A DNA stretch of 64,000 bases from Sulfurimonas lithotrophica (GCF_009258225.1 NZ_CP043617.1:62001-126000); one strand, 5' to 3'; numbered from the stretch's first letter, positions 46,322 through 56,356 are shown. The notes: generated from the sequence alone by a model not told the origin. A program made the numbers and translations.

Positions 46322-46625
46322 CGATTAGCATCATGTTTTTTCTCCAGTAACCCCTGCCGCCTTTAAGTGAGATGCAGTGATGCTGAGGAAATTTTTCTTT
46401 ATATTCGTTTAGTCTGTCTAACGTGGCTTTTCCGCTGTCGCAATAAAATACAAAAACACTTCCCTCAGGGTATTTTGCCAGCTCATAAGGGTTGTAAACT
46501 ACAGAAGCTGCTTTATCGATAGGAGAGAGTATGGTATCAACAAGTATTACCTCTATACCTTCTTTTTCCAGCTTTTTTTTATTTTCTAAAAATTCTTTTT
46601 GCGTCCATTCATCAGGATAGCTCAT
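46308..46625 (-). CDS. Rhodanese-like sulfurtransferase
   Basis: A 105-residue single rhodanese domain. The candidate active-site loop is YCDSGKAT with Cys62, preceded by the VFVFY strand and followed by KGGRGYW. Earlier residues EVILVDTILSPIDKAASVVYNPYELA match the 'DvR.p.e...hipgA' region but are degenerate. It may carry persulfide sulfur in a sulfur-oxidising cell. It is the first gene of a two-gene operon with DUF309 and is divergent from the helicase gene. Confidence 0.7.
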   Translation of the reverse strand: MSYPDEWTQKEFLENKKKLEKEGIEVILVDTILSPIDKAASVVYNPYELAKYPEGSVFVFYCDSGKATLDRLNEYKEKFPQHHCISLKGGRGYWRKNMMLIDDND

Positions 46626-46666
46626 TATAAGCCTTTTATTTTATAATCTTAGGATAGAATTATACT

Positions 46667-49459
46667 ATGTCTAAGAAAAATAAGAAAAATACTAAAATTA
46701 ACCAAAGAATTAAAAAATATTTTGATGATGACCCCTTTGACGTGGGGATTGAAAGAGTCGAGAGTGAAGTACTTAGTGAGTTGTTTCATTATCTTGGCAT
46801 CTATGAGGTTGCACACTCAAAAGAGTTACTTGTAAAAACAGCCAGAATGGTTTGGAGTGAAGCCGATAGTTCAATAAGAAAACTTATTTTGGAATTTTTT
46901 GCAAACAACAAAAAAATATACGTCTCAAACAAACCAAAAGAACCGGAAGAAACAACGCTTGAAAAAATAGATGAACTCTTACAAGAATATACTCTTACAA
47001 ATGATGAGGTAACTCAGATTTACGGCGAATTTGCATCACAAAAAGCAAAAAAAATAACTGCCGATAAAATCTATTCAAAACTGCAATATATACGTCATGA
47101 ACAAAAAATGATGAAACTTCAAAAAGCGGTTGATGGGATTTTTGATATTGATGATTCTTTAGAGTTTAACGCAGATATACACTACGTGTTGTTAGGGCAA
47201 AGTTTTCATAAAATTCATACTATAAATACAAAAAAATATGAATACAAGCATCTGCAGGAAACGGATATAGAGGAGCTTGTAAAAGAGATAAAAGCCGATA
47301 AAGAGAGTGCAAAACAAAGTTTTCAAAAAAGAATAGATGAGTTTATAAGCTCTATTCCTAGCCCACATACTATTTTAAGCGATAAAGAGATTGTCTCATC
47401 TCTTCGTTCATCTCCTCCAAAAGCCAAACAAAAATATCCTCTGATTAAAGAAGATATCTTAAACGAGTTAATCTCAAAGCATCTTAGTCTGATATCTTTA
47501 GATGTCCATAACGAAGAGTTGATGCTTGGGGTTGAAGAGTATATAAATCTGCCTTATTCAGAGGAAAGATTTAAATACAAGCTTGATTTGCATATAGAGA
47601 TAAACTCGTTTTTAGAGTCCGTTTGGAGGGATGAAGAGTTAGATTTTGACGATGTATTGCATGAGGCAAAAACCGAGCATGAAAAACATTTTTTAGAGGA
47701 GCTTGCATATCTGGTAAACGAGTGTAAAAAAATATCAAGCACGTTAAAATTAAGTGATGCAGACTTATATAACAAAATATATGAACATTTGCTTGATATA
47801 CTGCCTACGTCTTTGATTATAACTCCAAAAATTTCCAGAAAAGTTCAAAAACGTTTTATCTACTCTATTCAGGGAGAGATTATAAAAGCTCAAAAGCATG
47901 CACTTTTAGCGCAAACTATACGAGATTTTAAAAATCTTTTTCCACTTGCACGCTCCATAAAAAGAAAACTAATTCTTCATATAGGACCTACAAACAGCGG
48001 TAAGACATATCAGGCGATGCAGAGTCTAAAAGAAGCGGATACGGGATACTACCTTGCACCCCTTAGACTTTTGGCACTGGAGGGATATGAGGGTTTAAAA
48101 GATGACGGGGTAGATGTGTCTTTGATAACAGGAGAGGAGCAAATAATAGATGCAGATGCTACACATATAAGCTCAACCATAGAGATGCTTAATTTTGAAG
48201 TAGATGTAGATGTGTGTGTAATCGATGAAGTTCAAATGATAGGCGATAGTGAGCGTGGCTGGGCTTGGGCAAATGCTATTATCGGAGCTCCTGCAAACGA
48301 AATAATTATGACTGGCTCACCAAATTCCAAAGAAGCTGTTATTGCACTTGCGGAATATCTTGGAGAAGAGCTTGAGATTATAGAGTTTGAGCGTAAAAAT
48401 CCTCTAAAACTTTTACCGACGGCTACAAATGCAGACGATGTACAAAAAGGGAGTGCTATTATCGCTTTTTCAAGAAAAGACGTACTTCGATTAAAACAAA
48501 ATTTTTCCAAGCAGTTTGATGTAAGTGTAGTTTACGGAAATCTATCGCCCGAAGTAAGACGTGAAGAGGCAAGACGCTTTCGCGAGGGTGAGACAGATCT
48601 TCTTATAGCTACAGATGCAATAGCAATGGGGCTTAATTTACCGATAAAAACTCTTTTATTTTCAAAAGCAGTAAAGTTTGACGGAAATAACGACAGGGAA
48701 TTAACCGCAAGTGAGATTCATCAAATCTCGGGTCGTGCGGGAAGATACGGACTCAATGAAGAGGGATATGTAGGGGCTTTATACAGTGATGTTTTAAAAA
48801 TCATCCATAAAAATTTCTACAAAGAAGCAAAAAAAATAGAGATTCCTTTTAAAGTTATGGCAAATCTCGGGCATATTCAACTTGTTGCAAGTATATTAGA
48901 AGAGAAATCTTTGTATGAGATACTAAAGTTTTTTGTAAAAAATATGGAGTTTAACGGTCCTTTTATAGCTTCTAATCTTGAAGATATGCTCGAAGCTTCA
49001 AAAATAACGGATGAATATGACCTCGATATTGCTACGAAGTATCATCTCTCATGTGCACCTATTACCCTAAAATCGCCGTATATAGTATCGGTTTTTGAAA
49101 GTTATATAAGAAAAATAGAACAAAAACACTCGATTGATTACATACCTCCTCAGCTTATCGGAAAATATGCCAAAACTACGCAAGATTTGCTTTTAGCAGA
49201 AGATATGGTTAAGGAGATTTCACTTTATCTATGGCTTTCATATAGGTTTGGAGATTATTTTTTAGATCAGGAAAAAGCGAGACGCTATCGTGCTACTTTA
49301 AATAAATATATTGAGAACTCTCTGCATCAAAGCGGGTTTGTGCAGTCATGTAAAATGTGCGGGGCGACGCTGCCTCCAAATACAAAATACAATATTTGTA
49401 ACTCTTGTTATAAGAAAAATTACGGTATTAAAAACCGTAAGCGTAACAGAAGGTATTAA
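46667..49459 (+). CDS. SUV3-like superfamily II RNA helicase with C-terminal zinc ribbon
   Basis: A 930-residue protein with a long, unrecognised helical N-terminal region (about 1-430), then an SF2 helicase core that matches mitochondrial SUV3 and bacterial homologues: Walker A HIGPTNSGKTY (residues 440-447), DEVQ box in CVIDEVQMIGDSERGW (520-523), and motif VI-like HQISGRAGRYG. A SUV3-type C-terminal region follows, and the last 40 residues form a zinc ribbon (Cys895, Cys898, Cys911, Cys914) with a basic tail. SUV3 unwinds RNA or RNA-DNA for the degradosome; here the partner is unknown. Ends at a hairpin shared with the convergent chemoreceptor gene. Confidence 0.85.
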   Translation: MSKKNKKNTKINQRIKKYFDDDPFDVGIERVESEVLSELFHYLGIYEVAHSKELLVKTARMVWSEADSSIRKLILEFFANNKKIYVSNKPKEPEETTLEKIDELLQEYTLTNDEVTQIYGEFASQKAKKITADKIYSKLQYIRHEQKMMKLQKAVDGIFDIDDSLEFNADIHYVLLGQSFHKIHTINTKKYEYKHLQETDIEELVKEIKADKESAKQSFQKRIDEFISSIPSPHTILSDKEIVSSLRSSPPKAKQKYPLIKEDILNELISKHLSLISLDVHNEELMLGVEEYINLPYSEERFKYKLDLHIEINSFLESVWRDEELDFDDVLHEAKTEHEKHFLEELAYLVNECKKISSTLKLSDADLYNKIYEHLLDILPTSLIITPKISRKVQKRFIYSIQGEIIKAQKHALLAQTIRDFKNLFPLARSIKRKLILHIGPTNSGKTYQAMQSLKEADTGYYLAPLRLLALEGYEGLKDDGVDVSLITGEEQIIDADATHISSTIEMLNFEVDVDVCVIDEVQMIGDSERGWAWANAIIGAPANEIIMTGSPNSKEAVIALAEYLGEELEIIEFERKNPLKLLPTATNADDVQKGSAIIAFSRKDVLRLKQNFSKQFDVSVVYGNLSPEVRREEARRFREGETDLLIATDAIAMGLNLPIKTLLFSKAVKFDGNNDRELTASEIHQISGRAGRYGLNEEGYVGALYSDVLKIIHKNFYKEAKKIEIPFKVMANLGHIQLVASILEEKSLYEILKFFVKNMEFNGPFIASNLEDMLEASKITDEYDLDIATKYHLSCAPITLKSPYIVSVFESYIRKIEQKHSIDYIPPQLIGKYAKTTQDLLLAEDMVKEISLYLWLSYRFGDYFLDQEKARRYRATLNKYIENSLHQSGFVQSCKMCGATLPPNTKYNICNSCYKKNYGIKNRKRNRRY

Positions 49460-49471
49460 AAACTTCTGTTA
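49444..49471. terminator. Hairpin between the convergent helicase and chemoreceptor genes
   Basis: A 9-base stem (49444-49452 with 49463-49471) with a 10-base loop that includes the helicase stop codon and touches the last codon of the chemoreceptor gene. Followed by TTTT within AACTTTTAAAC. A short bidirectional terminator is likely. Confidence 0.55.
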
Positions 49472-51058
49472 ACTTTTAAACTGGTTGATAGTAGAATCAA
49501 GCTCGGTAGCTATCTCAACTAAGATTTTTAGCTGGCTTTCGATATCTGCGGTACTTGTATTATTTGAGCTTGACAATGCTTCAATATCGTTAATGTCTTT
49601 TATAATTTCTTTTACGTTATTTGACATTTTTTTAGAGTTCTCTGCAGATTGACAAGCTATTTTATTTGATTCTGCAATAGCATCAGAGGTGCTGTCTATT
49701 TTTTCTTCAACTTCATGTGAAATCTCGGATAAGTTTTCTATTTTGTTGGCATTAGTTTGCATCTTGTCGCTTACGTCGTTTATGGATTGAACAATCGTAC
49801 TTACGTTCATATCAATTTCACTTAAACTTTTTGTAGTACGTTCTGCCAGCTTACGAACTTCATCTGCAACAACCGCAAATCCGCGACCGTGCTCACCTGC
49901 ACGTGCAGCTTCAATAGCAGCATTTAGAGCAAGAAGATTTGTTTGTTCTGCTATATCTTTTATAACGTTTAGAACTTCTTTTACACTGTCTGCATCGCTT
50001 CTTAGACCTACAAGTTCTTGTGATAATTCATTTTCCGATTCAACAAAAGTATCAACCTCGTTTGAGAGTGAACTTAGCGAATCTTTTGCGGTATTTAGTT
50101 GAATTTGTGTTTGTGCAACGTTTTCCTGAGTCTCTTCAACAGCTTGGATATTTTCGTGAAGAAGGTCTTCAATAGATTTGGTTTTTACAATGGTTTTTTC
50201 TATTATCTCGCTTTCTTTTTCAGTGGTAGCTTTGATAACGCGACTTGAGTCTTCTATTCTGAGAGATATTTGATAGTTTTTTTCGCCGAGTGTTTTTACT
50301 TCATTTACGGTAGTTTGAATCATCTCTATGAAGTTGTTCATCTCTTTTGCGGTATTACCGAACTCATCATCGTTTTTATGATGAACTCTTTGAGTTAAAT
50401 CTTTTTCACCGCTAACAAGGTCTGCTACCCTTTGTGTCAGTTTTTTAAGAGGTATAAATATCTCTTTTGCAAAGAAAACCGAAGCTCCTACGGCAAAGAT
50501 TAAGCCAACGATTATCATTGTCACGATAAGGGTTATATTTGTGCTGCTAATATTTTCATCGTTTTCATCAAGTGAAATTACTAAATCCATAGCACCTAGT
50601 ACATAACCTTCTTTTGCATTATAGTGACAACTTAAACATCTTTCTTCTGCAATCATCGGTTTAATCATTCTAATAGTGTGATGATTATTTTCTTCCGTTT
50701 CGATAAGTTTGGTGTTTTTATTTTCTAAAACTTCGCGTATAAGTGCATCTTTAGTATATGGAGTGTTTGGAGAATATACTTCGTGTACGGCTTTTGATTT
50801 ATGAACTTCCAAGTGTTCTATACCTTCTATCTCTTGAGAAGCTTTTAGTGCCTGCTGTACTACACCCGGATCACCCATCATCATACTCGTGGTCATAGTT
50901 TGAAATATAGATTTGCTAAGCATCGACAAAGATTTTCTTGACGTGTTATTTGATATATCTTGAAGTGTGCTTGATAGATAAGAACTTATACCGATAAGTC
51001 CAAGTATACTTAAAAGAGACAATGAAAAAATAACTTTAGATTTAATAGTTTTAAGCAT
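49469..51058 (-). CDS. Chemoreceptor with periplasmic heme c-binding motif
   Basis: The start is set at ATG 51058 with AAGGAT upstream. This 529-residue receptor has a transmembrane helix (about 8-28), a periplasmic domain of roughly 140 residues that contains CLSCH (Cys141, Cys144, His145), a second helix, HAMP, and the conserved signalling hairpin with [20 protein letters not shown]. The CxxCH motif inside a PAS-like periplasmic fold is the pattern of heme c sensor proteins in Geobacter and Desulfovibrio, which respond to redox or gas ligands. Covalent heme binding is predicted but not provable here. Confidence 0.88.
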   Translation of the reverse strand: MLKTIKSKVIFSLSLLSILGLIGISSYLSSTLQDISNNTSRKSLSMLSKSIFQTMTTSMMMGDPGVVQQALKASQEIEGIEHLEVHKSKAVHEVYSPNTPYTKDALIREVLENKNTKLIETEENNHHTIRMIKPMIAEERCLSCHYNAKEGYVLGAMDLVISLDENDENISSTNITLIVTMIIVGLIFAVGASVFFAKEIFIPLKKLTQRVADLVSGEKDLTQRVHHKNDDEFGNTAKEMNNFIEMIQTTVNEVKTLGEKNYQISLRIEDSSRVIKATTEKESEIIEKTIVKTKSIEDLLHENIQAVEETQENVAQTQIQLNTAKDSLSSLSNEVDTFVESENELSQELVGLRSDADSVKEVLNVIKDIAEQTNLLALNAAIEAARAGEHGRGFAVVADEVRKLAERTTKSLSEIDMNVSTIVQSINDVSDKMQTNANKIENLSEISHEVEEKIDSTSDAIAESNKIACQSAENSKKMSNNVKEIIKDINDIEALSSSNNTSTADIESQLKILVEIATELDSTINQFKS

Positions 51059-51149
51059 GATTTTAATCCTTCGTGTAATCATTAGAATATAATACAATAC
51101 AATTGGACTTATTATAAGACTTGTTGTCTTTGAAGTATATTAAATTATG

Positions 51150-51716
51150 TTAGCTAAGTATAACTTTATTGCTCTTTTGTACAAAATAGAGTGTTTTTTT
51201 ATCGCCATAGTTTATCTTTTCACAAAAAGCATTTTCTAATGTTATATTATCGTATAGACTTAAAAAGGTTTTTATAACCCCGCTGTGGGTAACTATAAGA
51301 ATATTTTCATATTTTAAATTCGGTAAAAATTCAAAAAAAAATTCATCTATTCTTTTTGTAAAATCTTCTATGCTCTCGCCGCCTAATGCAGATATCCATT
51401 GCTCAAAACTCTCATATGTGATATTTTTGCTATCACAAATCTCATCGTAGGTTTTCCCTTCATCTTCACCCCAAGACTTTTCTCTTAGCCTATCTGTATA
51501 GATTATATTTTCAAGATTGGAAAAATATTTTAGGCTCTCTTTTGCACGGATAAGATCTGAGCAAAATACTGCATCGTAGTTTTCGTTTTTTAACTCATGT
51601 GAAAGTTTTTTGGCTTGAATGTAACCGTTTTTTGAAAGTCCTATATCTATATGACCGTTATAGCGTCCCAGATATTTTTCCTCTACTTCACAGTGGCGAA
51701 CAAGTGTTAATCTCAT
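51150..51716 (-). CDS. cobC: Alpha-ribazole phosphatase-like histidine phosphatase
   Basis: A 188-residue histidine phosphatase with the LVRHCEV phosphohistidine motif (His8) and a second histidine in THSGVIK near residue 140. In cobalamin operons this family dephosphorylates alpha-ribazole 5'-phosphate or adenosylcobalamin phosphate. It is the last gene of the minus-strand cob string and overlaps the cobS stop by 4 bases, which supports the cobC assignment over a generic phosphoglycerate mutase. Confidence 0.85.
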   Translation of the reverse strand: MRLTLVRHCEVEEKYLGRYNGHIDIGLSKNGYIQAKKLSHELKNENYDAVFCSDLIRAKESLKYFSNLENIIYTDRLREKSWGEDEGKTYDEICDSKNITYESFEQWISALGGESIEDFTKRIDEFFFEFLPNLKYENILIVTHSGVIKTFLSLYDNITLENAFCEKINYGDKKTLYFVQKSNKVILS

Positions 51717-52432
51717 ATAAGTCCAAATACGACTATGTTTAAGAGAATCAATTCGCTTACTTCAATAGTAAAACCGTAAATATCCCCGCTAAGTCCGCCA
51801 TAGCGTTTTACAAAAAACTTAGAGACTATAACAAGAGTTAGCAATGAGATTAAGACTAATTTCCAAGATAAAAGTATTGCCAACAAAATGGTAAACAAAG
51901 CTGCAAATATAAGCTGTGTTTTACTAAATTCATCCTTTGCAAGTTTTGCCATACCGCCACCTATATAAGGAAAAAAGTATATAGCCAAAACAGCGTTAAA
52001 ACGTGAGAGCAAAAGTATGAAAGGCAAAAGGTAAAATGATTCCAGAAGCATAAATGTAGATGCTTTTAAAATTAAAAATACAGCTGTGATTATCATGCCC
52101 ATTGCACCGATATGCGGGTCACTCATAACTTCAAGGGCTTTCTCTTTTTTAACGTACAAACCATCTATGGTATCTGCAAAACCGTCCAGATGCAAAGCCC
52201 CCGTAAAAAGAACAAGCAGGGCGAATATAATAATGTTTAGATGTGTAGATGCTACAAAAGGCTCAAGCAAAGAATGAATACCAAAAAGGGTAAAACCTAA
52301 AATCAAACCAACCAGTGGGAAAAACATGACGGCATAACCGTTGATGCCTTTAAAAAAATCATGCATTTTAAAAAAAGGCAGGGTTGTGAGCATTGAGACC
52401 GAGAGTGCGAAACCTTTTAGTATTTTTTTCAT
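51713..52432 (-). CDS. cobS: Adenosylcobinamide-GDP ribazoletransferase (cobalamin synthase)
   Basis: A 239-residue membrane protein with six or so hydrophobic helices and the CobS signature HLDGFADTIDGL around residue 82, followed by ALEVMSDPHIGAMG. It joins GDP-activated cobinamide to alpha-ribazole on the inner membrane. It overlaps cobU by 4 bases upstream and cobC downstream, so the final steps of cobalamin assembly are encoded by one transcript. Confidence 0.95.
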   Translation of the reverse strand: MKKILKGFALSVSMLTTLPFFKMHDFFKGINGYAVMFFPLVGLILGFTLFGIHSLLEPFVASTHLNIIIFALLVLFTGALHLDGFADTIDGLYVKKEKALEVMSDPHIGAMGMIITAVFLILKASTFMLLESFYLLPFILLLSRFNAVLAIYFFPYIGGGMAKLAKDEFSKTQLIFAALFTILLAILLSWKLVLISLLTLVIVSKFFVKRYGGLSGDIYGFTIEVSELILLNIVVFGLI

Positions 52433-52923
52433 TTTATCTTTGTACTTATTCCAGCGACCGTATGAAACACTTTATCACACTTCGCGGCTATCTTTTGAGA
52501 AATAATTCCGCTTAAGTCTATAAACTCACGAGCTAGTTTATTATCGGGGATTATTCCACCTCCGACGTCGTTTAAAACAAACACTATGGAGTTTTCAAGT
52601 TCTAAAAGTGTTTCTATCTCTGCGTATATCTCTTTGTGGGGTTTGTTGTGAAAAAGCATATTGTTTATCCACATACTTATACACTCTATGACAACAATAT
52701 CATCACACTTTGATACGGTTTTTGAGAGTTCTAAAGACTCTTCTACGGTTATGAACCTATCTTCTCTTTGTTTTTTGTGAAGCTCTATCCTTTGTGCTAT
52801 CTCTGCATCTATAAACTCGGTAGTGGCGAGGTAGTATGGTTTTGTTTTGGCGTGCATGAGTGTAAACTCTTCAGCATTTTTGCTTTTACCGCTTTTGATT
52901 CCACCTATAAAAAGAGCCTTCAT
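52429..52923 (-). CDS. cobU: Adenosylcobinamide kinase / guanylyltransferase
   Basis: A 164-residue CobU with the P-loop GGIKSGKSKNAE at the N terminus, followed by IAQRIELHKKQRE with the conserved HkxxR(e) motif and the C-terminal DVGGGIIP segment. It phosphorylates adenosylcobinamide and then transfers GMP to it. It starts 4 bases after cobT ends and overlaps cobS. Confidence 0.93.
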   Translation of the reverse strand: MKALFIGGIKSGKSKNAEEFTLMHAKTKPYYLATTEFIDAEIAQRIELHKKQREDRFITVEESLELSKTVSKCDDIVVIECISMWINNMLFHNKPHKEIYAEIETLLELENSIVFVLNDVGGGIIPDNKLAREFIDLSGIISQKIAAKCDKVFHTVAGISTKIK

Positions 52924-52927
52924 ATAT

Positions 52928-53986
52928 CTACATCATCCCATACATTATAAGCTGGGTTGCATCTACAACACTTTTGTTCGTCTGTCCATTTGCATTTGCG
53001 TAAGCTAGTGCCGCACCTGCACCCACACCCTCTTTTGCTTCACCCTCATCATACTTTTTAAGTACGGGTATTTCTGCATCTGAGAATGAGAGCTCGGTAT
53101 ATACAGCATGTGGAGTGTAGCTTAAAAAACCTAGAAGTTTTTTGATGTCTGAGTTTGCATCGTTTACAACCCAAGCCGTAGTAGCAAGTGTAAGGTTTTC
53201 TGAGTTTAAGCGCATCAAAACATCCTCGCGAAGTTTGTCGGCTATAAGCAGACATGCCGCCATCTGTGTACCGCCGCCTAAAACTACGTGAAATCTTTTC
53301 GTAGCTTCAAGTAAAAATCCGGCACAGAATATAAGCATATTGTCACTTACAATTCCAAGCTTTTCAAAGTTGGGCATATCTGCATCTACAAGTGATAAAG
53401 CCTCATCTATGGTCTTTTGTCTTATGTCCTTTGGTACATCTTTAAAGCTTGATGAGAAACAGCCCTTTGCATCGTAGCCTAAAGCAAGCACGGATGCCGC
53501 GGCGGTCGTAGTTCCGCTTGGTGTGCTCTCACCCAAAATAAGGTAGTTTCCTTTTAACTCATAACTTTTTCCATAAGCCATACCCTTGGCAAATACCTCT
53601 TTTGCATCTATATTTGCACCTTTGTTTATAGCATCTGAGGGCTCAATGCCAAACTGATGCAAGATGGTGTTTTGAGGTTTGATATCAAGTCCCAAGTCAA
53701 GTATCTCAATAGTCTCATATGCATCCAAATTATGAGCCGCACGAGTTATGAGTGCAGGTGTAGGCACACCGCTAGGTGTCTCTGCGATTTCTGGCATAGA
53801 GTATAGTTTTTCATTTACTATAAACTCTGCATCGAGTGTAGGGGTATATGGGATTTTTCCTGGAATTCCAGCTTGTGTGATGCCTTCTATCTCGCAGGTT
53901 TTTGTAACTGATGCTGCAAGTAAGAAGTCGGCTTTTCCTCTTGGGAGTGAATCTAATTTATCTGTTAAAATATTTTTTGTTTGCAA
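52928..53986 (-). CDS. cobT: CobT-type phosphoribosyltransferase (UPF0284/archaeal-like)
   Basis: A 352-residue protein starting with TTG at 53986. The FLLAASVTKTCEIEGITQAGIPG start, TPSGVPTPALITRAA, and GESTPSGTTTAAASVLALGYDAKG (the glycine-rich region typical of CobT) place it in the UPF0284 nicotinate-nucleotide phosphoribosyltransferase family rather than the classical CobT. It makes alpha-ribazole phosphate, or activates a different lower base. Two bases separate its start from the cobQ stop. Confidence 0.87.
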   Translation of the reverse strand: MQTKNILTDKLDSLPRGKADFLLAASVTKTCEIEGITQAGIPGKIPYTPTLDAEFIVNEKLYSMPEIAETPSGVPTPALITRAAHNLDAYETIEILDLGLDIKPQNTILHQFGIEPSDAINKGANIDAKEVFAKGMAYGKSYELKGNYLILGESTPSGTTTAAASVLALGYDAKGCFSSSFKDVPKDIRQKTIDEALSLVDADMPNFEKLGIVSDNMLIFCAGFLLEATKRFHVVLGGGTQMAACLLIADKLREDVLMRLNSENLTLATTAWVVNDANSDIKKLLGFLSYTPHAVYTELSFSDAEIPVLKKYDEGEAKEGVGAGAALAYANANGQTNKSVVDATQLIMYGMM

Positions 53987-53987
53987 T

Positions 53988-55370
53988 TTAATGTAGCCTT
54001 TCTAAAATGTAATTTATATCTATATGTTTATCTATATGCGAAGTAAAATCTTCTATGCTTTTTCTCTTGTATCTTTTAAAATTGTACCCTTTATATTTTG
54101 GGTTGATTTTGTTAAAAATCTTGTACCTTATCTCGTCATTGTCAAAAAGACCATGGATAAATGTACCGTAACAGCTTTTCTTTTGTTTGTATATATCTTT
54201 GCATACACCGTTGTGTATCTCGTAACCCTTTATTTTTATATCAAAAATTTTATACTTTGATTTTTTAACGATTTTTTTCTTTTTAAACTCTACCGAGCCT
54301 TTAAAAATTCCAAGCCCTTTTGTCATAACTTTGTTTGTTTCAACAGCTTCATAATCAAATATATACTGGGACATCATCTCGTATCCGCCGCAGATGCCGA
54401 TAACGGTCGTTTTAGTGTTTTTGATGTACTTGGCAAAGCCTTTTTTTCTAAGATAAATCAAGTCATCTACAACTCTTTTGCTTCCGGGTAAAATGATGGC
54501 ATCGCAAGATGGAAGTTCGTTCACGTTTTGGATAAACACTAGTTCTATCTCTGCATCTGCCACAAGCGGCTCAAAATCGGTAAAGTTGGAGATATGCGGA
54601 AGTTTTATAACTCCCACTTTTAGTTTGGCTTTTTTGGTATCTTGCACATAACCCATTATGGACTGGCTGTCTTCAAAACCGAGATTAAAACTTTTGTACG
54701 GGACTACTCCCAATACTTTTAGTCCAAAATCTTTTTCTATGATTTTTATACCTTCATCGAAAAGTGAGGCATCTCCTCGAAACTTGTTGATAATAACGCC
54801 TATGACATTTTTACGAAGCTTCTTTGGCAGAAGATTATACACGCCCCAGATAGATGCAAATACTCCGCCGCGTTCAATATCCGCCACTAAAATAATTTTA
54901 GTGTTAAATTCGTCTGCAATGTAGATGTTTGATAAATCTTTTTCCATAAGGTTCAGTTCCACCGGACTCCCCGCACCCTCGGCTACGATGCACTCATACT
55001 TTTGGCTCAAGTTCTCAAAAGCTTTTTTTGCAACTGGTTTTAGGGTGTTAATATCTTTGTAGTAAGAGAGTACGTCTTTTTCTCCGACACTCTTACCGTT
55101 GATAATCAGATGCGCAGAGTTGTATGAGCCAGACTTTAAAAGTATGGGATTTATGTCGGGCGTGGTTTTTATGCCAATGGCTTCAGCTGCAAAATACTGA
55201 GGGATGGCAACTTCACCGCCTGCATCCGTAACCTGAGAGTTGTTTGAGACGTTTTGTGCTTTAAATGGTGCAACTGAGATGCCACGCTCATGGAGCAGGT
55301 ATGTTATGGCAAAAGATAGAGTTGATTTGCCAGCGTCCGAGCTTGTTCCAAATATGCTTAGGTGGTTCAT
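53988..55370 (-). CDS. cobQ: Cobyric acid synthase
   Basis: A 460-residue glutamine amidotransferase. The N-terminal dethiobiotin synthetase-like ATPase (GTSSDAGKSTLSFA, FKAQNVSNNS, EGAGSPVELN) is joined to a C-terminal class I glutaminase with the nucleophile cysteine in VIGICGGYEMM and the histidine in TFIHGLFDN. It amidates adenosylcobyrinic acid a,c-diamide at four positions. Its ATG overlaps the stop of the rhuM gene (ATGA), so this vitamin gene is translationally coupled to a probable defence gene. Confidence 0.95.
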   Translation of the reverse strand: MNHLSIFGTSSDAGKSTLSFAITYLLHERGISVAPFKAQNVSNNSQVTDAGGEVAIPQYFAAEAIGIKTTPDINPILLKSGSYNSAHLIINGKSVGEKDVLSYYKDINTLKPVAKKAFENLSQKYECIVAEGAGSPVELNLMEKDLSNIYIADEFNTKIILVADIERGGVFASIWGVYNLLPKKLRKNVIGVIINKFRGDASLFDEGIKIIEKDFGLKVLGVVPYKSFNLGFEDSQSIMGYVQDTKKAKLKVGVIKLPHISNFTDFEPLVADAEIELVFIQNVNELPSCDAIILPGSKRVVDDLIYLRKKGFAKYIKNTKTTVIGICGGYEMMSQYIFDYEAVETNKVMTKGLGIFKGSVEFKKKKIVKKSKYKIFDIKIKGYEIHNGVCKDIYKQKKSCYGTFIHGLFDNDEIRYKIFNKINPKYKGYNFKRYKRKSIEDFTSHIDKHIDINYILERLH

Positions 55371-56356
55371 TTTTTCTTTAACTTCTTTGCTGTACTTTCA
55401 ATAGTTTTTATAAAGTCTGTTTCAACTTTTGATAGTTCATTTTTGGTTTTTTCTCTATATTTTTCATACTCTAAACCAGCTTTATCTAATGCTTGTTTAT
55501 GAGAGATATTTCCTTTGTCTTTTAGGATTTTAAAATCTGATAACTGTAGAAAATCATCAAGCTTTTTAATCCAGTCCTGCATATACATCTGTTTTCTATT
55601 TTTTGCTTGAAGTTCCGCAAATTCTAAATACATATTCACAATTCTGTTAAGTATCTCCAGCTCTTCTTTATTTAAATAATTTTTAGCAATGCTAGCTTCA
55701 TTTTTTGTCGGTTTGCCTCCGCTAAATGAGGTCATACCCATATGAGATTTATTAGCATCTGCTCTTTTATAGATAATTTCAGCTGCAGTATTTCCATGAG
55801 CTGCCCAGTGCATTTTGTTTTGTATAGTTTGAAAGAAAAGTATCGAAGTTTCTGACTTTGGGTCATAGTCGATACTTGTAGCATAAATATCTAAAACTTT
55901 TCTCCAAAAAACTTTTTCACTGCTTCTTATATCTCGGATGCGGGCTAAAAGTTCGTCAAAATAGTCGTTTTGTGCTTGTTTTAGTCTCTCATCGTCCATC
56001 ACAAAACCTTTGATGATGTATTCTTTTAATCTTGCAGTAGCCCATTGGCGAAACTTTGTTCCTTGAGGCGATTTTACTCTGTATCCTACTGAGATGATTA
56101 CATCGAGGTTATAAAAATTTGTGTCATAATTTTTTCCATCACTTGCAGTTGTTCGGTAATTCCGAACAACTTGATTTTCTACAAGTTCCCCATCTTCAAA
56201 TATATTTTTAATATGTTCACTTATAGTAGATTTTGATTTTTGAAACAGTTCGCAAAGTTGAGCTTGGGTCAGCCAAACTGTTTCATCTTCTAAGCGGGTT
56301 TGAATTTTGGTTTGTCCGTCTTCACTTTGGTATATAAGTATGTTTGAGTTTGTCAT
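55367..56356 (-). CDS. rhuM: RhuM-family protein
   Basis: A 329-residue RhuM family protein. The N-terminal ILIYQSEDGQTKIQTRLEDETVWL, an HTH-like segment (AQLCELFQKSKSTISEHI), and the VRNYRTTASDGKNYDTNFYNLDVIISVGYRV region are the conserved core, followed by the KFRQWATARLKEYI helix. RhuM was named for a Salmonella pathogenicity island gene; homologues are common in mobile and defence loci and the biochemical activity is not established. It overlaps the HNH gene by 4 bases upstream and cobQ by 4 bases downstream, the last gene of the three-gene accessory module. Confidence 0.9.
   Translation of the reverse strand: MTNSNILIYQSEDGQTKIQTRLEDETVWLTQAQLCELFQKSKSTISEHIKNIFEDGELVENQVVRNYRTTASDGKNYDTNFYNLDVIISVGYRVKSPQGTKFRQWATARLKEYIIKGFVMDDERLKQAQNDYFDELLARIRDIRSSEKVFWRKVLDIYATSIDYDPKSETSILFFQTIQNKMHWAAHGNTAAEIIYKRADANKSHMGMTSFSGGKPTKNEASIAKNYLNKEELEILNRIVNMYLEFAELQAKNRKQMYMQDWIKKLDDFLQLSDFKILKDKGNISHKQALDKAGLEYEKYREKTKNELSKVETDFIKTIESTAKKLKKK

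Noticed and set aside
43480-49960. Near-identical sequence of the two chemoreceptor signalling regions as a recombination repeat
   Set aside because: The similarity is confined to the highly conserved signalling hairpin of all chemoreceptors; flanks differ.
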